Below are positions 16,381 to 24,742 of a stretch of 34,722 nt of DNA, piece after piece. The notes beneath the pieces are model-generated. The model did not search any database. It was not told the origin of the DNA and worked only from the letters and a program-made list of their open reading frames with translations. Position 1 is the first letter of the stretch. Each line of letters begins with the position of its first letter. A program made the translations under genes and the position numbers. Location: assembly GCA_027314595.1 (NCBI GenBank), contig DAHVAN010000033.1:1-34722 (forward strand), written 5' to 3'. Source of the stretch: Actinomycetota bacterium (GTDB lineage: Bacteria; Actinomycetota; Actinomycetes; Streptosporangiales; Streptosporangiaceae).

Positions 16381-16403
16381 CCCGCTTCCTTCCCGGAAGC
16401 GGG
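16381..16403 (+). promoter_or_regulatory. Leader hairpin
   Basis: CCCGCTTCC and GGAAGCGGG form a perfect 9-base stem with a 5-base loop about 70 bases before the GTG at 16474. It has no T run. It could be a leader structure affecting translation or a terminator for VapBC. Confidence 0.45.
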
Positions 16404-16473
16404 CGGGCCGCGCCGGTGCACCCACACCAGACGCGGCCCTGGACCATCCATCCGCAACAACCGGAGGACGATC

Positions 16474-16908
16474 GTGCTCACAAGTCTGCCCTACCATGAC
16501 GAGCCCGCGCGGGTTCCCGACGACGACCAGTTCACGGAGCGGCTGCGGGGGCTGAGCCCGCAGCAGCTGCTGGACGCGATGACGTTCGTGGCGTTCTGGT
16601 CGCCGGGGACGTTCACCGCCGCGCTGGACTACTGCGAGGCCACCGGCTGGGGCTGGTCCGGGTCCGGCCCGGACCTGGCGCCGGGCCCGGACGGCGATGA
16701 CAATCCCGACGACGACCCCGCCCCGGTCTGCGCCCGGTGCGGCGCCAACCTGGGAATCTTCCTGAAGTTCGGCCTGGACTGGCGGCACTACCGCGGCGAG
16801 GGCCTGGACGACATCGAGCTGTACGACCCGGGCCATGCCCCCGAGATCACCTGGCGCGTTCCCGCCTCCGCCCGCACCCCCGCCGTCCCGGCCCGCACTG
16901 CCCCCTGA
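16474..16908 (+). CDS. Unknown actinobacterial protein with a CxxC motif
   Basis: A 144-residue protein starting at GTG 16474 after a good GGAGG site (16463-16467). Residues 20-50 (ERLRGLSPQQLLDAMTFVAF, then WSPGTFTAALDYCEA) are helical. A Asp/Pro-rich linker follows, then CARCGANLGIFLKFGLDWRH, then YDPGHAPEITWRV. The single CxxC could bind metal with other residues or be redox active. I do not recognise a named family, though the look is of the many short hypothetical proteins of Streptosporangiaceae-like genomes. A strong terminator follows at once, so it is probably a one-gene transcript. Confidence 0.7.
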   Translation: MLTSLPYHDEPARVPDDDQFTERLRGLSPQQLLDAMTFVAFWSPGTFTAALDYCEATGWGWSGSGPDLAPGPDGDDNPDDDPAPVCARCGANLGIFLKFGLDWRHYRGEGLDDIELYDPGHAPEITWRVPASARTPAVPARTAP

Positions 16909-16932
16909 CACGGCGGGAGTCAGCCTGCCGCC

Positions 16933-16971
16933 CGCGAGCCCGGCCCCGCGCGCTACGGGGCCGGGCTCGCG
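16933..16971 (+). terminator. Strong hairpin terminator
   Basis: CGCGAGCCCGGCCCC (16933-16947) and GGGGCCGGGCTCGCG (16957-16971) form a perfect 15-base stem with a 9-base loop, 25 bases after the stop at 16908. There is no T run, as usual in very GC-rich genomes. Confidence 0.75.
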
Positions 16972-17060
16972 GCGACGCTGCGAGGAGTGACCAGACAGGC
17001 GCTCGCCGATAAGGCTGCCGCACGGCGGTAGAGCGCACCTGTCGCGCCGCTGTTCGCGGC

Positions 17061-17138
17061 GATGGCCCGGACGGGCTGATCTGCGCGCTGCGCATCTATT
17101 TCCCGATGGCCGTGCTGATGGAACAGCTCACCGGCTGA
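17061..17138 (+). pseudogene. Possible SnoaL/NTF2-like C-terminal fragment
   Basis: A short frame reads DGPDGLICALRIYFPMAVLM, then EQLTG and a TGA at 17136-17138. It resembles the end of SnoaL-like (NTF2-fold) proteins, which close with a strand and a PM..L..QL helix. Nothing upstream in frame supports the rest of the domain. Confidence 0.3.
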
Positions 17139-17197
17139 GCAGACAGCGGCGGGCCGACGTCCTCATCTGCCGCGGACAGGGCGTCGTCCCTGATCGT

Positions 17198-18052
17198 CTA
17201 GAGGCCGGCGGCCGGGTCGCCGGTGCCGTCCGGCGGCGTATCGTCGAGCGCCCAGTGCAGGTACCGCTCGGCTGAGCGGCGGACGGCCGAGGCGCCGTCG
17301 GTGTGGACGATCCGCTGCCACCAGGCGCCGTAGACCCGGTCGAACGGCAGCGGCTCGATCAGCGCAAGCGCGCGCCGGATCGTTCGCGGACGCTCCGGGA
17401 TCAGGTTCGGGTAGCTGTGCATGAACGAGACCCACCGCCGGTCCGGGACAACGGTGAAGATGTCCCCGGAGAACAGGGCCCCCGCGTCGCCGGCGCCCGG
17501 CGCCCGGTGCAGCACCTGGCCGCCGTCGAAGTGCACGCCGGCGTTGACCAGGGTCAGGCCCGCGCCGATCTGGAGGGTGTCGCCGTCCCAGAACCGGACG
17601 CAGTCATCTGGCCGGGCCACCCACTGCCGGTCGGCGGCGTGGATGTAGGCCGGCGCGCCGAACGCGTGCGCCCACTCGATCATCGAGCCGTAAAAGTGCG
17701 GGTGGCTGATCGCGATCGCGCTGACCCCGCCCAGCTCGCGGACCTGGGCGACCAGATCCTCATCGATGTAGCTGATCATGTCCCACAGCACGTTCCCCGC
17801 CGGGCCGGCCACCAGCAGCGCGCGCTGCCCGATCGCGGTCGGCGGGCTGGCACCGACGCCAGTAACCCCGGGCCCTTCCGGGGCCACCCGGCCGCGATGA
17901 CCGGTGGCCCGCAGCTCGGCCAGGGTCGTCCACTGCTGCCCGTCCCACCCCACGTACTGGCGCTCGTCCAGGCAGATCGGGCAGTCCTCGCGCGGGGCGC
18001 CGTACTGGACGCCGCACGTCCTGCAGATAGGAAGGTCAGTCCGCACGGTCAC
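17198..18052 (-). CDS. MBL-fold metallo-hydrolase with N-terminal zinc ribbon
   Basis: A 284-residue protein starting at GTG 18052. Residues 10-27 hold two pairs of Cys (CRTC and CPIC), a zinc ribbon. The rest is a beta-lactamase-fold subgroup with an atypical metal motif: AISHPHFYGSMIEWAHAF replaces HxHxDH, followed by YIHAADRQWV, VNAGVHFDGGQVLH, ALFSGDIFTVVPDRRWVSFM and YGAWWQR. This subgroup is widespread but uncharacterised; a glyoxalase- or RNase-like role cannot be claimed. Length and motif order look intact. It is oriented away from the defence operon, so the 18053-18290 gap holds both promoters. Confidence 0.8.
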   Translation of the reverse strand: MTVRTDLPICRTCGVQYGAPREDCPICLDERQYVGWDGQQWTTLAELRATGHRGRVAPEGPGVTGVGASPPTAIGQRALLVAGPAGNVLWDMISYIDEDLVAQVRELGGVSAIAISHPHFYGSMIEWAHAFGAPAYIHAADRQWVARPDDCVRFWDGDTLQIGAGLTLVNAGVHFDGGQVLHRAPGAGDAGALFSGDIFTVVPDRRWVSFMHSYPNLIPERPRTIRRALALIEPLPFDRVYGAWWQRIVHTDGASAVRRSAERYLHWALDDTPPDGTGDPAAGL

Positions 18053-18290
18053 GGTCTACCCGTGGCGCCCGCGGATAGGCCCCGGACAGGCTGGGAGGGC
18101 CACGCGGGTTGGCTGTCAGCGGGAGCGTCCCGCCAGAGCGTCCATGCCGGCGCCCACGGTGCCGCGCGCCGGCAGCAAATGCGTGCATCGCGCGTAACGG
18201 CTGGGTCACGGTGCGGCAGCTTGCATCCGCGCAGTCCTACCTTTTGTCAGTGCCCGCCCGTAAAGTCGTGACCGGACCTGAGGGGACACG

Positions 18291-21200
18291 ATGAGGCTCG
18301 AAGACGTTACCGCTGGTGCACAAGTTCTCGGGATCGCCGGGGACGCGCCGGTGACGGTGGTCGCGGTGACCTGGATCGGCGGCAATGCCCTGCGCCTGAC
18401 GTACCGCACGGACGCCGGCAGGCTGGATGAGCGACTGCTGTACCGCGATCATGAGCCGCGCCTGGAGCCGGCCAAGCGGGGCGCCGCCTTCGACTTGACC
18501 GCGGACGCCGCGATGTTCAAGCTGGCCGCCGAGGCGCTGCGGATCAGGATGGCGGGCCGGTTCGACCCGATGCTCGCGGTGCACACCTCTGATCTTGAGC
18601 CGCTGCCGCACCAGATCCAGGCCGTGTACGGGGAGCTGCTGGGCAGGACGCCGCTGCGGTTCCTGCTGGCCGACGACCCGGGCGCGGGCAAGACGATCAT
18701 GGCGGGGCTGTACATCAAGGAGCTGATGCTGCGCGGTGACCTGGAGCGCTGCCTGATCGTCGCGCCCGGCGGCCTGGTGGAGCAGTGGCAGGATGAGCTG
18801 CGCGACAAGTTCGGGCTGGACTTTGAGCTGCTGACCCGGCAGATGGCCGACGCCGGGCCGGCCGCCGGCGGGCAGACCGTGTTCTCCAGGCACAGGCTGC
18901 TGATCGCCCGGATGGATCAGCTGTCGCGTGCCGACGACCTGCGCGATCAGCTGGATAAGGCCGACTGGGACCTGGTGGTAGTGGATGAGGCGCACCGGAT
19001 GTCGGCGCACTATTTCGGCAGCGAGCTGAAGAAGACCAGGCGCTACCAGCTCGGCGAGCTGCTCGGCCGGCACGCCAGGCACCTGCTGCTGATGACCGCG
19101 ACCCCGCACGCCGGACGGGAGGAGGACTTCCAGCTGTTCCTGGCGCTGCTGGACACCGACAGGTTCGAGGGCCGGTACCGGGACGCGGTGCACGCGGTGA
19201 ACACCGACGGGCTGATGCGCCGGATGGTCAAGGAGGACCTGAAGACCTTCGAGGGAAGGCCGCTGTTCCCCGAGCGGCGCGCCTACACCGTCGCCTATGA
19301 ACTGTCGGACGCCGAACAGGACCTGTATGAGGCGGTCACCCAGTACGTCCGCGAGGAGATGACCAACGCCGACAAGCTCAGGGAGGCCGGCGACCTCAGG
19401 CGCGGCGCCACCGTCGGGTTCGCGCTGACGGTACTGCAAAGAAGACTCGCCTCCAGCCCCGAGGCGATCCTGAAGTCGCTGGAACGACGGCACAGGCGGC
19501 TGGAAAAGCGCAGGGACGAGCTGCGTTACGGCGACTTCAGCGGCGAGGACCAGAACCTGGCCGCCCGGCTCCGCGACCTGCTCGGTAAGGACCCCACCGA
19601 GACCGACCTGAACGACTTCGGCAGCGACGGCGATGACCTGCCGGGCGGTGAGGCCGAGGACGCCGAAGCGGAGATCGCCGACGCCGCCACCGCGGCCCGC
19701 ACGATCGCCGAGCTGGACAAGGAACTGGCGATCCTCGCCGACCTCACCGAGCTCGCCCGACGGGTCCGCCGTCTGGGCACCGACAAGAAGTGGACCGAGC
19801 TGCGCGGCATCCTGACCGGCACCATGCTCGCCCCGCCCGCCCGGCCTGCGCCCGGCCCGGCGGCGGCCGGCCCCGCCTTCCCCGATCCCGACGGCGTGCT
19901 CCCCGGGCTCGGCGGCTACCTGCCCGGCAAGGGCGCCATGCCCGGCCAGCACGTCCTGCCGGAGATTCATCCCCCGGTCGCCCCGGACCAGGAGCCGGCA
20001 CCGGACGCCACGCCGAAGATCATCATCTTCACCGAGCACCGCGACACCCTGGAGTACCTGGCCGAACGGATCCGCGACCTGCTCGGCCGCTCCGAGGCCG
20101 TGGTCACCATCCACGGCGGGGTCCGGCGCGAGGAACGCCGCCGGGTCACCGGGCTGTTCACCCAGGACTCCGGCGTCCGGGTGCTGGTCGCGACCGACGC
20201 GGCCGGGGAGGGCCTGAACCTGCAGCGCGCGCACCTGATGGTCAACTACGACCTGCCGTGGAACCCGAACCGGATCGAGCAGCGGTTCGGCCGCATCCAC
20301 CGGATCGGCCAGACCGAAGTCTGCCACCTGTGGAACCTGGTCGCCGACGGCACCCGCGAGGGCATGGTCTTCCTGCAGCTGCTCACCAAGATCGAGGAAC
20401 AGCGCAAGGCCTACCAGGGCAAGGTCTTCGACGTGCTCGGCGAGGCGTTCCAGGGCCAGCCGCTCAAGGACCTGCTGGTGGAGGCGATCCGGTACGGCAA
20501 CCGCCCCGAGGTCCGCGCCCGGCTGCACGAGGTCATCGACAGAACCGTCGGCGAGGGCCTGGACAAGCTCATCGCCGACCGGGCCGCGCACGCCGACATC
20601 TTCGCCATCGCCGACCTGCAGAAGTGGCGCGCCCGGATGGACGAGGCCAACCGCCGCCGCCTGCAGCCGCACTACATCAGCGCCTTCTTCCGCGAGGCGT
20701 TCAGGCAGCTCGGCGGCCGCATGTCCGAACGCGAGTCCGGCCGCTACGAGATCCGCCACGTCCCGGCCGGCATCCGCGACCGCGACCGCCAGGCGGGCAC
20801 CGCCCCGGCTCCGGTGCTGCCCAGGTACGAGCGGGTCACCTTCGACAAGAACCTGGCCCGCCCCGAGGGCAAGCCGAGGGCCGACCTGCTCGCCCCCGGC
20901 CACCCGCTGCTGGACGCGGTCACCGACCTGATCATCGAACGGCACGGCACCCTGCTCAAGCAGGGCACCATGCTCGCCGACCGGCACGACCCCGGCACCG
21001 AGCCGCGGCTGCTCGTCGCGGTCACCCACGAGATCACCGACGGCCACGACCCGGCCCGCACCATTACCAAGAAGTTCGGCTTCGCCGAGGTCGACGAGCA
21101 CGGGGTGCGCTCGGCAGGGGAGGCACGGTACCTGGACTACGAACCATTGGATGATTCCGAACGGCCGGTGGCTACTCCGCTGCGGGACGCCCCCTGGCTC

Positions 21201-21992
21201 GCCTCGGGCGTGGAGACCGTCGCGCTCGACTGGGCCGTCACCGAAGGCACGCCCGAAGAACTCGCCCGCACCCGCGACCTGGTCACCGCCCGCACCGCCC
21301 AGGTCCGCCGCCTGGTCAGGCAGCGGCTGACCGGCGAGATCAACTACTGGGACATGCGGTACCTGGAGCTGCTTGAGGCCCAGGCCGCCGGCCGCAGCCT
21401 GAAGACCAAGCCGGAGACCGCCCAGGCCCGGGCCCGCGACCTGGAACGGCGGCTTGAGAGACGGCTCGCCGACCTGAACCGCGACGAGGAACTGATCGCC
21501 CGCCCGCCCGCCATCACCGCGGCCGCACTGGTCGTGCCGCAGGGACTGCTCAACAAGCTGCTCGGCGTCCCGGAGCCGTCCCGGCCGTCCACGCTCGCCA
21601 GGGACACCGCCGAGACCGACCGGCGCGCCATCGCCGCCGTCCTGGCCGCCGAACGCGCCCTCGGCCGCGAGCCGACGCAGATGCCGCATAACAATCCGGG
21701 CTACGACATCGTCTCCCGCCAGCCCGACGGCCACCTGATCTACGTCGAGGTCAAGGGCCGGATCGAGGGCGCCGAAGAGTTCTGGGTATCCCGCACCGAA
21801 GCCCTGCACGGGAAGAACTCCGGGACCGGCTCCCGGCTGGCGATGGTATCGGTGTCGGCTCAAGGCCCGCTGTTCGACCAGGTCCGCTATAGGGTCGACC
21901 CGTTCCGTGACCTCGGCTTCGGCGACTTCGCCGCGACCGGCGTCATGGGCAACTGGGCACGCGAGTGGGAACGAGGGGTTGACCCGGAATGA
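18291..21992 (+). CDS. SNF2/SWI2-type helicase with C-terminal DUF3883 nuclease-like domain
   Basis: A 1233-residue superfamily 2 helicase resembling DrmD of DISARM and BrxHII of BREX type 3. Motifs in order are DDPGAGKT (128-135, Walker A), DEAH (232-235), TATPH (269-273), ATDAAGEGLNLQ (634-645) and NPNRIEQRFGRIHRIGQ (658-674). A long insert rich in charged residues (about 430-560) lies between the two RecA lobes. Near the C-terminus, GYDI (Asp1139) followed by Glu1153-Val-Lys1155 is the DUF3883 core, a PD-(D/E)XK-like arrangement that may cut DNA. The ATG follows a GAGGGGA site. The stop overlaps the methylase start (ATGA), so this is the first gene of a three-gene operon. It likely moves along, remodels or degrades foreign DNA. 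Confidence 0.9.
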   Translation: MRLEDVTAGAQVLGIAGDAPVTVVAVTWIGGNALRLTYRTDAGRLDERLLYRDHEPRLEPAKRGAAFDLTADAAMFKLAAEALRIRMAGRFDPMLAVHTSDLEPLPHQIQAVYGELLGRTPLRFLLADDPGAGKTIMAGLYIKELMLRGDLERCLIVAPGGLVEQWQDELRDKFGLDFELLTRQMADAGPAAGGQTVFSRHRLLIARMDQLSRADDLRDQLDKADWDLVVVDEAHRMSAHYFGSELKKTRRYQLGELLGRHARHLLLMTATPHAGREEDFQLFLALLDTDRFEGRYRDAVHAVNTDGLMRRMVKEDLKTFEGRPLFPERRAYTVAYELSDAEQDLYEAVTQYVREEMTNADKLREAGDLRRGATVGFALTVLQRRLASSPEAILKSLERRHRRLEKRRDELRYGDFSGEDQNLAARLRDLLGKDPTETDLNDFGSDGDDLPGGEAEDAEAEIADAATAARTIAELDKELAILADLTELARRVRRLGTDKKWTELRGILTGTMLAPPARPAPGPAAAGPAFPDPDGVLPGLGGYLPGKGAMPGQHVLPEIHPPVAPDQEPAPDATPKIIIFTEHRDTLEYLAERIRDLLGRSEAVVTIHGGVRREERRRVTGLFTQDSGVRVLVATDAAGEGLNLQRAHLMVNYDLPWNPNRIEQRFGRIHRIGQTEVCHLWNLVADGTREGMVFLQLLTKIEEQRKAYQGKVFDVLGEAFQGQPLKDLLVEAIRYGNRPEVRARLHEVIDRTVGEGLDKLIADRAAHADIFAIADLQKWRARMDEANRRRLQPHYISAFFREAFRQLGGRMSERESGRYEIRHVPAGIRDRDRQAGTAPAPVLPRYERVTFDKNLARPEGKPRADLLAPGHPLLDAVTDLIIERHGTLLKQGTMLADRHDPGTEPRLLVAVTHEITDGHDPARTITKKFGFAEVDEHGVRSAGEARYLDYEPLDDSERPVATPLRDAPWLASGVETVALDWAVTEGTPEELARTRDLVTARTAQVRRLVRQRLTGEINYWDMRYLELLEAQAAGRSLKTKPETAQARARDLERRLERRLADLNRDEELIARPPAITAAALVVPQGLLNKLLGVPEPSRPSTLARDTAETDRRAIAAVLAAERALGREPTQMPHNNPGYDIVSRQPDGHLIYVEVKGRIEGAEEFWVSRTEALHGKNSGTGSRLAMVSVSAQGPLFDQVRYRVDPFRDLGFGDFAATGVMGNWAREWERGVDPE

Positions 21993-24742
21993 CCGGCAAG
22001 GATCTCTGGTACAAGCCGAAACTGATCGAGGTCGCCCTGCCGCTCGAGGACATCAACCGCGAGTCAGCCCGGGAGAAGTCGATCCGCCACGGACATCCGT
22101 CGACGCTGCACCTGTGGTGGGCGCGCCGCCCGCTCGCCGCCTGCCGCGCCGTGCTGTTCGCCCAGCTCGTCGATGACCCATCGGCGCACCCGGAAAAGTT
22201 CCCGACCGAAGAGGACCAAAAGGCCGAGCGCGACCGGTTGCACGCGATCATCTCCCGGCTGGTCGTCTGGGAGAACATCCACGACGAGAAACTGCTGCGC
22301 GAAGCGCACGAGGAGATCCTGAAGTCAACCGGCGGGAACCCGCCACCGATCCTTGACCCGTTCGCCGGGGGAGGGTCGATACCGCTGGAGGCGCAGCGGC
22401 TCGGGCTCGAGGCACGCGCATCGGACCTGAACCCAGTCGCGGTGCTGATTAATAAGGCACTGATCGAGATCCCGCCGAAGTGGGCAGGGCAGCCGCCGGT
22501 GTTCCCTGGCGCTGCGGGGGAGCGACTGTCCTGGCCGGGTGCGACCGGGCTCGCGGAAGACGTGAGGTGCTACGGCAAGTGGATGCGCGACGAGGCCGAG
22601 AAGAATATCGGGCATCTGTATCCGAAGATCGAGATCTCGGGTATGGAGTCCACGGTCATCGCCTGGATCTGGGCGCGCACGGTAACCTGCCCCAACCCCG
22701 CCTGCGCGGGGACGATGCCGCTGGCCAGATCATTTTGGCTCGGGAAGAAGAGGGGGAAGGAGCGCTACGTCATTCCTATCCCAGAGGGAAAGCGTGTCCG
22801 TTTCGAGATCGGTGGCCCGGACGGTGTTCCCCACGACGGGACGGTTGGCCGCACGGGTGCGGTCTGCCTGCTCTGCGCCACCCCGGTACCGCTGAGCTAC
22901 ATCCGTGAAGAAGGCAAGGCCGATCGCATGGGTGCGCAGCTCATGGCAATAGTCGCTGAAAGCTCACGCCAGCGGTACTACTTGTCCCCGAACGACGAGC
23001 ATGAGAAAGCGGCGGCTATCCCTCGACCTGAAGATGCGCCGGAAGCAGAGATCGCATACAATCCCAGATATCTAACGACGCCGAACTACGGCATGAGTAA
23101 ATGGGCCGACCTGTTCACCAATCGTCAGCTTTCCGTCCTAACCGCTCTCAGCGATCTCGTTCATGAAGCTCGAGCTCGCATTGTGGCCGACGACGGTCAC
23201 CCTGAGTACGCGGATGCCGTAGCGACCTACCTAGCCTTCGCTGTCGACAAGGCTGCTGATCGTAACAGCACAATATGCTGCTGGGAACCAGGCATGGACC
23301 GATTGCGTGGGACTTTCCAGCGCCAGGCGTTGCCCATGACTTGGGATTTCGCAGAGGCCAATCCTTTCGGAAATGCCGGCGGCGACTTCGGGATGTGCAT
23401 TGCCTCGCTATGCGAGGTCGTTGAAAGACTGCGCCCACCTGCACCTGCAAGCGCGACGTTGGCCAATGCTGCTGAAGCAACCAGGACAACCGCTGGCCTG
23501 GTCTCGACCGACCCGCCATACTACGACAACGTCGGATACGCCGACCTGGCTGATTACTTCTACGTGTGGCTGCGTCGATCGCTTGGCGAAACTTACCCGG
23601 CGCTCCTAAGCACAGTGCTCACGCCCAAAGCGGACGAACTTGTTGCGGACCCCATTCGCCATAACGGAAGAGAGAAGGCCGAACGTTTCTTCGAGAACGG
23701 CTTCACTGATGTCTTCACGCGCATCTGTGAAGCGGCCTTGCCCAACTATCCGATCACGGTCTTCTATGCGTTCAAACAAGCAGAGACTCAAGGCAATGGC
23801 GATCATGCATCAACGGGGTGGGAAACCCTGCTGGAAGGCATGCTGAAAGCGGGGTGGGCGGTGACAGCCACCTGGCCGGCACGCACTGAGCTGGTAAGCC
23901 GACAGCGCGGACTCGATTCCAATGCGCTCGCCTCGTCCATCGTGCTGGCCTGTCGGCCACGCCCCTCCGACGCTGGATTTACCGATCGCCGAGGACTGAT
24001 CAACGCTCTTCGTGAGGAGTTCCCCGATGCGCTGCGTAAGCTTGAGCAAGGCAAGGTCGCCCCAGTCGATCTTCGCCAAGCTGCTATCGGTCCCGGCATG
24101 GCGGTCTTCTCCCGGTACGCCCGCGTCAACGAACCTGACGGAACCCAGATGCGCGTCAGGGCCGCCCTTTCGCTCATCAACCAAGTCCTAGACGAGAAGC
24201 TGTCGCAGCTCGAAGGCAACGTCTCGTCCGATACCCGGTTCTGTGTGGAGTGGTTTAAGCAGTACGGGTTTGACCAGGGACCGTTCGGTACTGCGGAGAC
24301 GCTTAGCAAGGGCACTGACACGAGTATCGCCGGGCTGGTTCGGGCTGGGGTGGTGAAGTCGGCGGCGGGTAAGGTGAAACTGCTGTCCGTTCGGGATATT
24401 CCTGATTTTTATGACCCGGAAGCTGATGAACGCACCTGTGAATGGGAGATCTGCCTGCACCTGGCCAAGGCTTTGCAGGACCGTGGGGCGGATGATGCGG
24501 CGCGGCTGATGGCGGCGGCGCGGCGGGTGCCTGCCGTGGACTTGGACGATGTGAAGGAGCTTGCTTACCTGCTGTATTCGATCGCGGAGAAGAAGGGGTG
24601 GGCGGAGACGGCGTTGCTGTTCAACAACCTGGGGACGTCGTGGACGGACCTGGAGAAGCTGGCGCAGACGGCGCAGGCTGGAACCGGGGGTCAGGGCGAG
24701 TTCACGCTGGATTTTGGGAGCGATGACGATGGCGGCGAGTAA
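21989..24742 (+). CDS. DUF1156 adenine-specific DNA methylase with zinc ribbon (PglXI-like)
   Basis: A 917-residue DNA methyltransferase. The N-terminal DUF1156 block is clear (LPLEDINRESAREKSIRHGH, LHLWWARRPLAACRAVL). The SAM-binding motif I is DPFAGGGS (from Asp123) with DLNP (146-149) downstream. A zinc ribbon uses Cys234, Cys239, Cys293 and Cys296. The catalytic motif DPPY is at 508-511 (DPPYYDNVGYADLADYFYVW). Such enzymes are expected to methylate adenine N6 at an unknown motif and protect host DNA. It is coupled to the helicase upstream and overlaps the ATPase downstream by 20 bases. Its middle (about 22,700-24,450) has much lower GC and different codon use than its ends and both neighbours, suggesting recombination in the target-recognition part. 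Confidence 0.9.
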   Translation: MTGKDLWYKPKLIEVALPLEDINRESAREKSIRHGHPSTLHLWWARRPLAACRAVLFAQLVDDPSAHPEKFPTEEDQKAERDRLHAIISRLVVWENIHDEKLLREAHEEILKSTGGNPPPILDPFAGGGSIPLEAQRLGLEARASDLNPVAVLINKALIEIPPKWAGQPPVFPGAAGERLSWPGATGLAEDVRCYGKWMRDEAEKNIGHLYPKIEISGMESTVIAWIWARTVTCPNPACAGTMPLARSFWLGKKRGKERYVIPIPEGKRVRFEIGGPDGVPHDGTVGRTGAVCLLCATPVPLSYIREEGKADRMGAQLMAIVAESSRQRYYLSPNDEHEKAAAIPRPEDAPEAEIAYNPRYLTTPNYGMSKWADLFTNRQLSVLTALSDLVHEARARIVADDGHPEYADAVATYLAFAVDKAADRNSTICCWEPGMDRLRGTFQRQALPMTWDFAEANPFGNAGGDFGMCIASLCEVVERLRPPAPASATLANAAEATRTTAGLVSTDPPYYDNVGYADLADYFYVWLRRSLGETYPALLSTVLTPKADELVADPIRHNGREKAERFFENGFTDVFTRICEAALPNYPITVFYAFKQAETQGNGDHASTGWETLLEGMLKAGWAVTATWPARTELVSRQRGLDSNALASSIVLACRPRPSDAGFTDRRGLINALREEFPDALRKLEQGKVAPVDLRQAAIGPGMAVFSRYARVNEPDGTQMRVRAALSLINQVLDEKLSQLEGNVSSDTRFCVEWFKQYGFDQGPFGTAETLSKGTDTSIAGLVRAGVVKSAAGKVKLLSVRDIPDFYDPEADERTCEWEICLHLAKALQDRGADDAARLMAAARRVPAVDLDDVKELAYLLYSIAEKKGWAETALLFNNLGTSWTDLEKLAQTAQAGTGGQGEFTLDFGSDDDGGE

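Larger units (their letters stand above)
16122..16473. other. Intergenic region with tandem repeat, promoter and hairpin
   Basis: No gene is supported. It contains a 22-base perfect tandem repeat (16165-16208), an AT-rich promoter-like block (16310-16365) and a 9-base-stem hairpin (16381-16403) upstream of the gene at 16474. Confidence 0.5.

Noticed and set aside
18237..21863. 1208-codon open frame on the minus strand opposite the helicase
   Set aside because: It is a shadow frame caused by high GC in the third codon position; its sequence is Gly/Val/Pro/Gln-rich with no motifs, while the plus strand has all helicase motifs.
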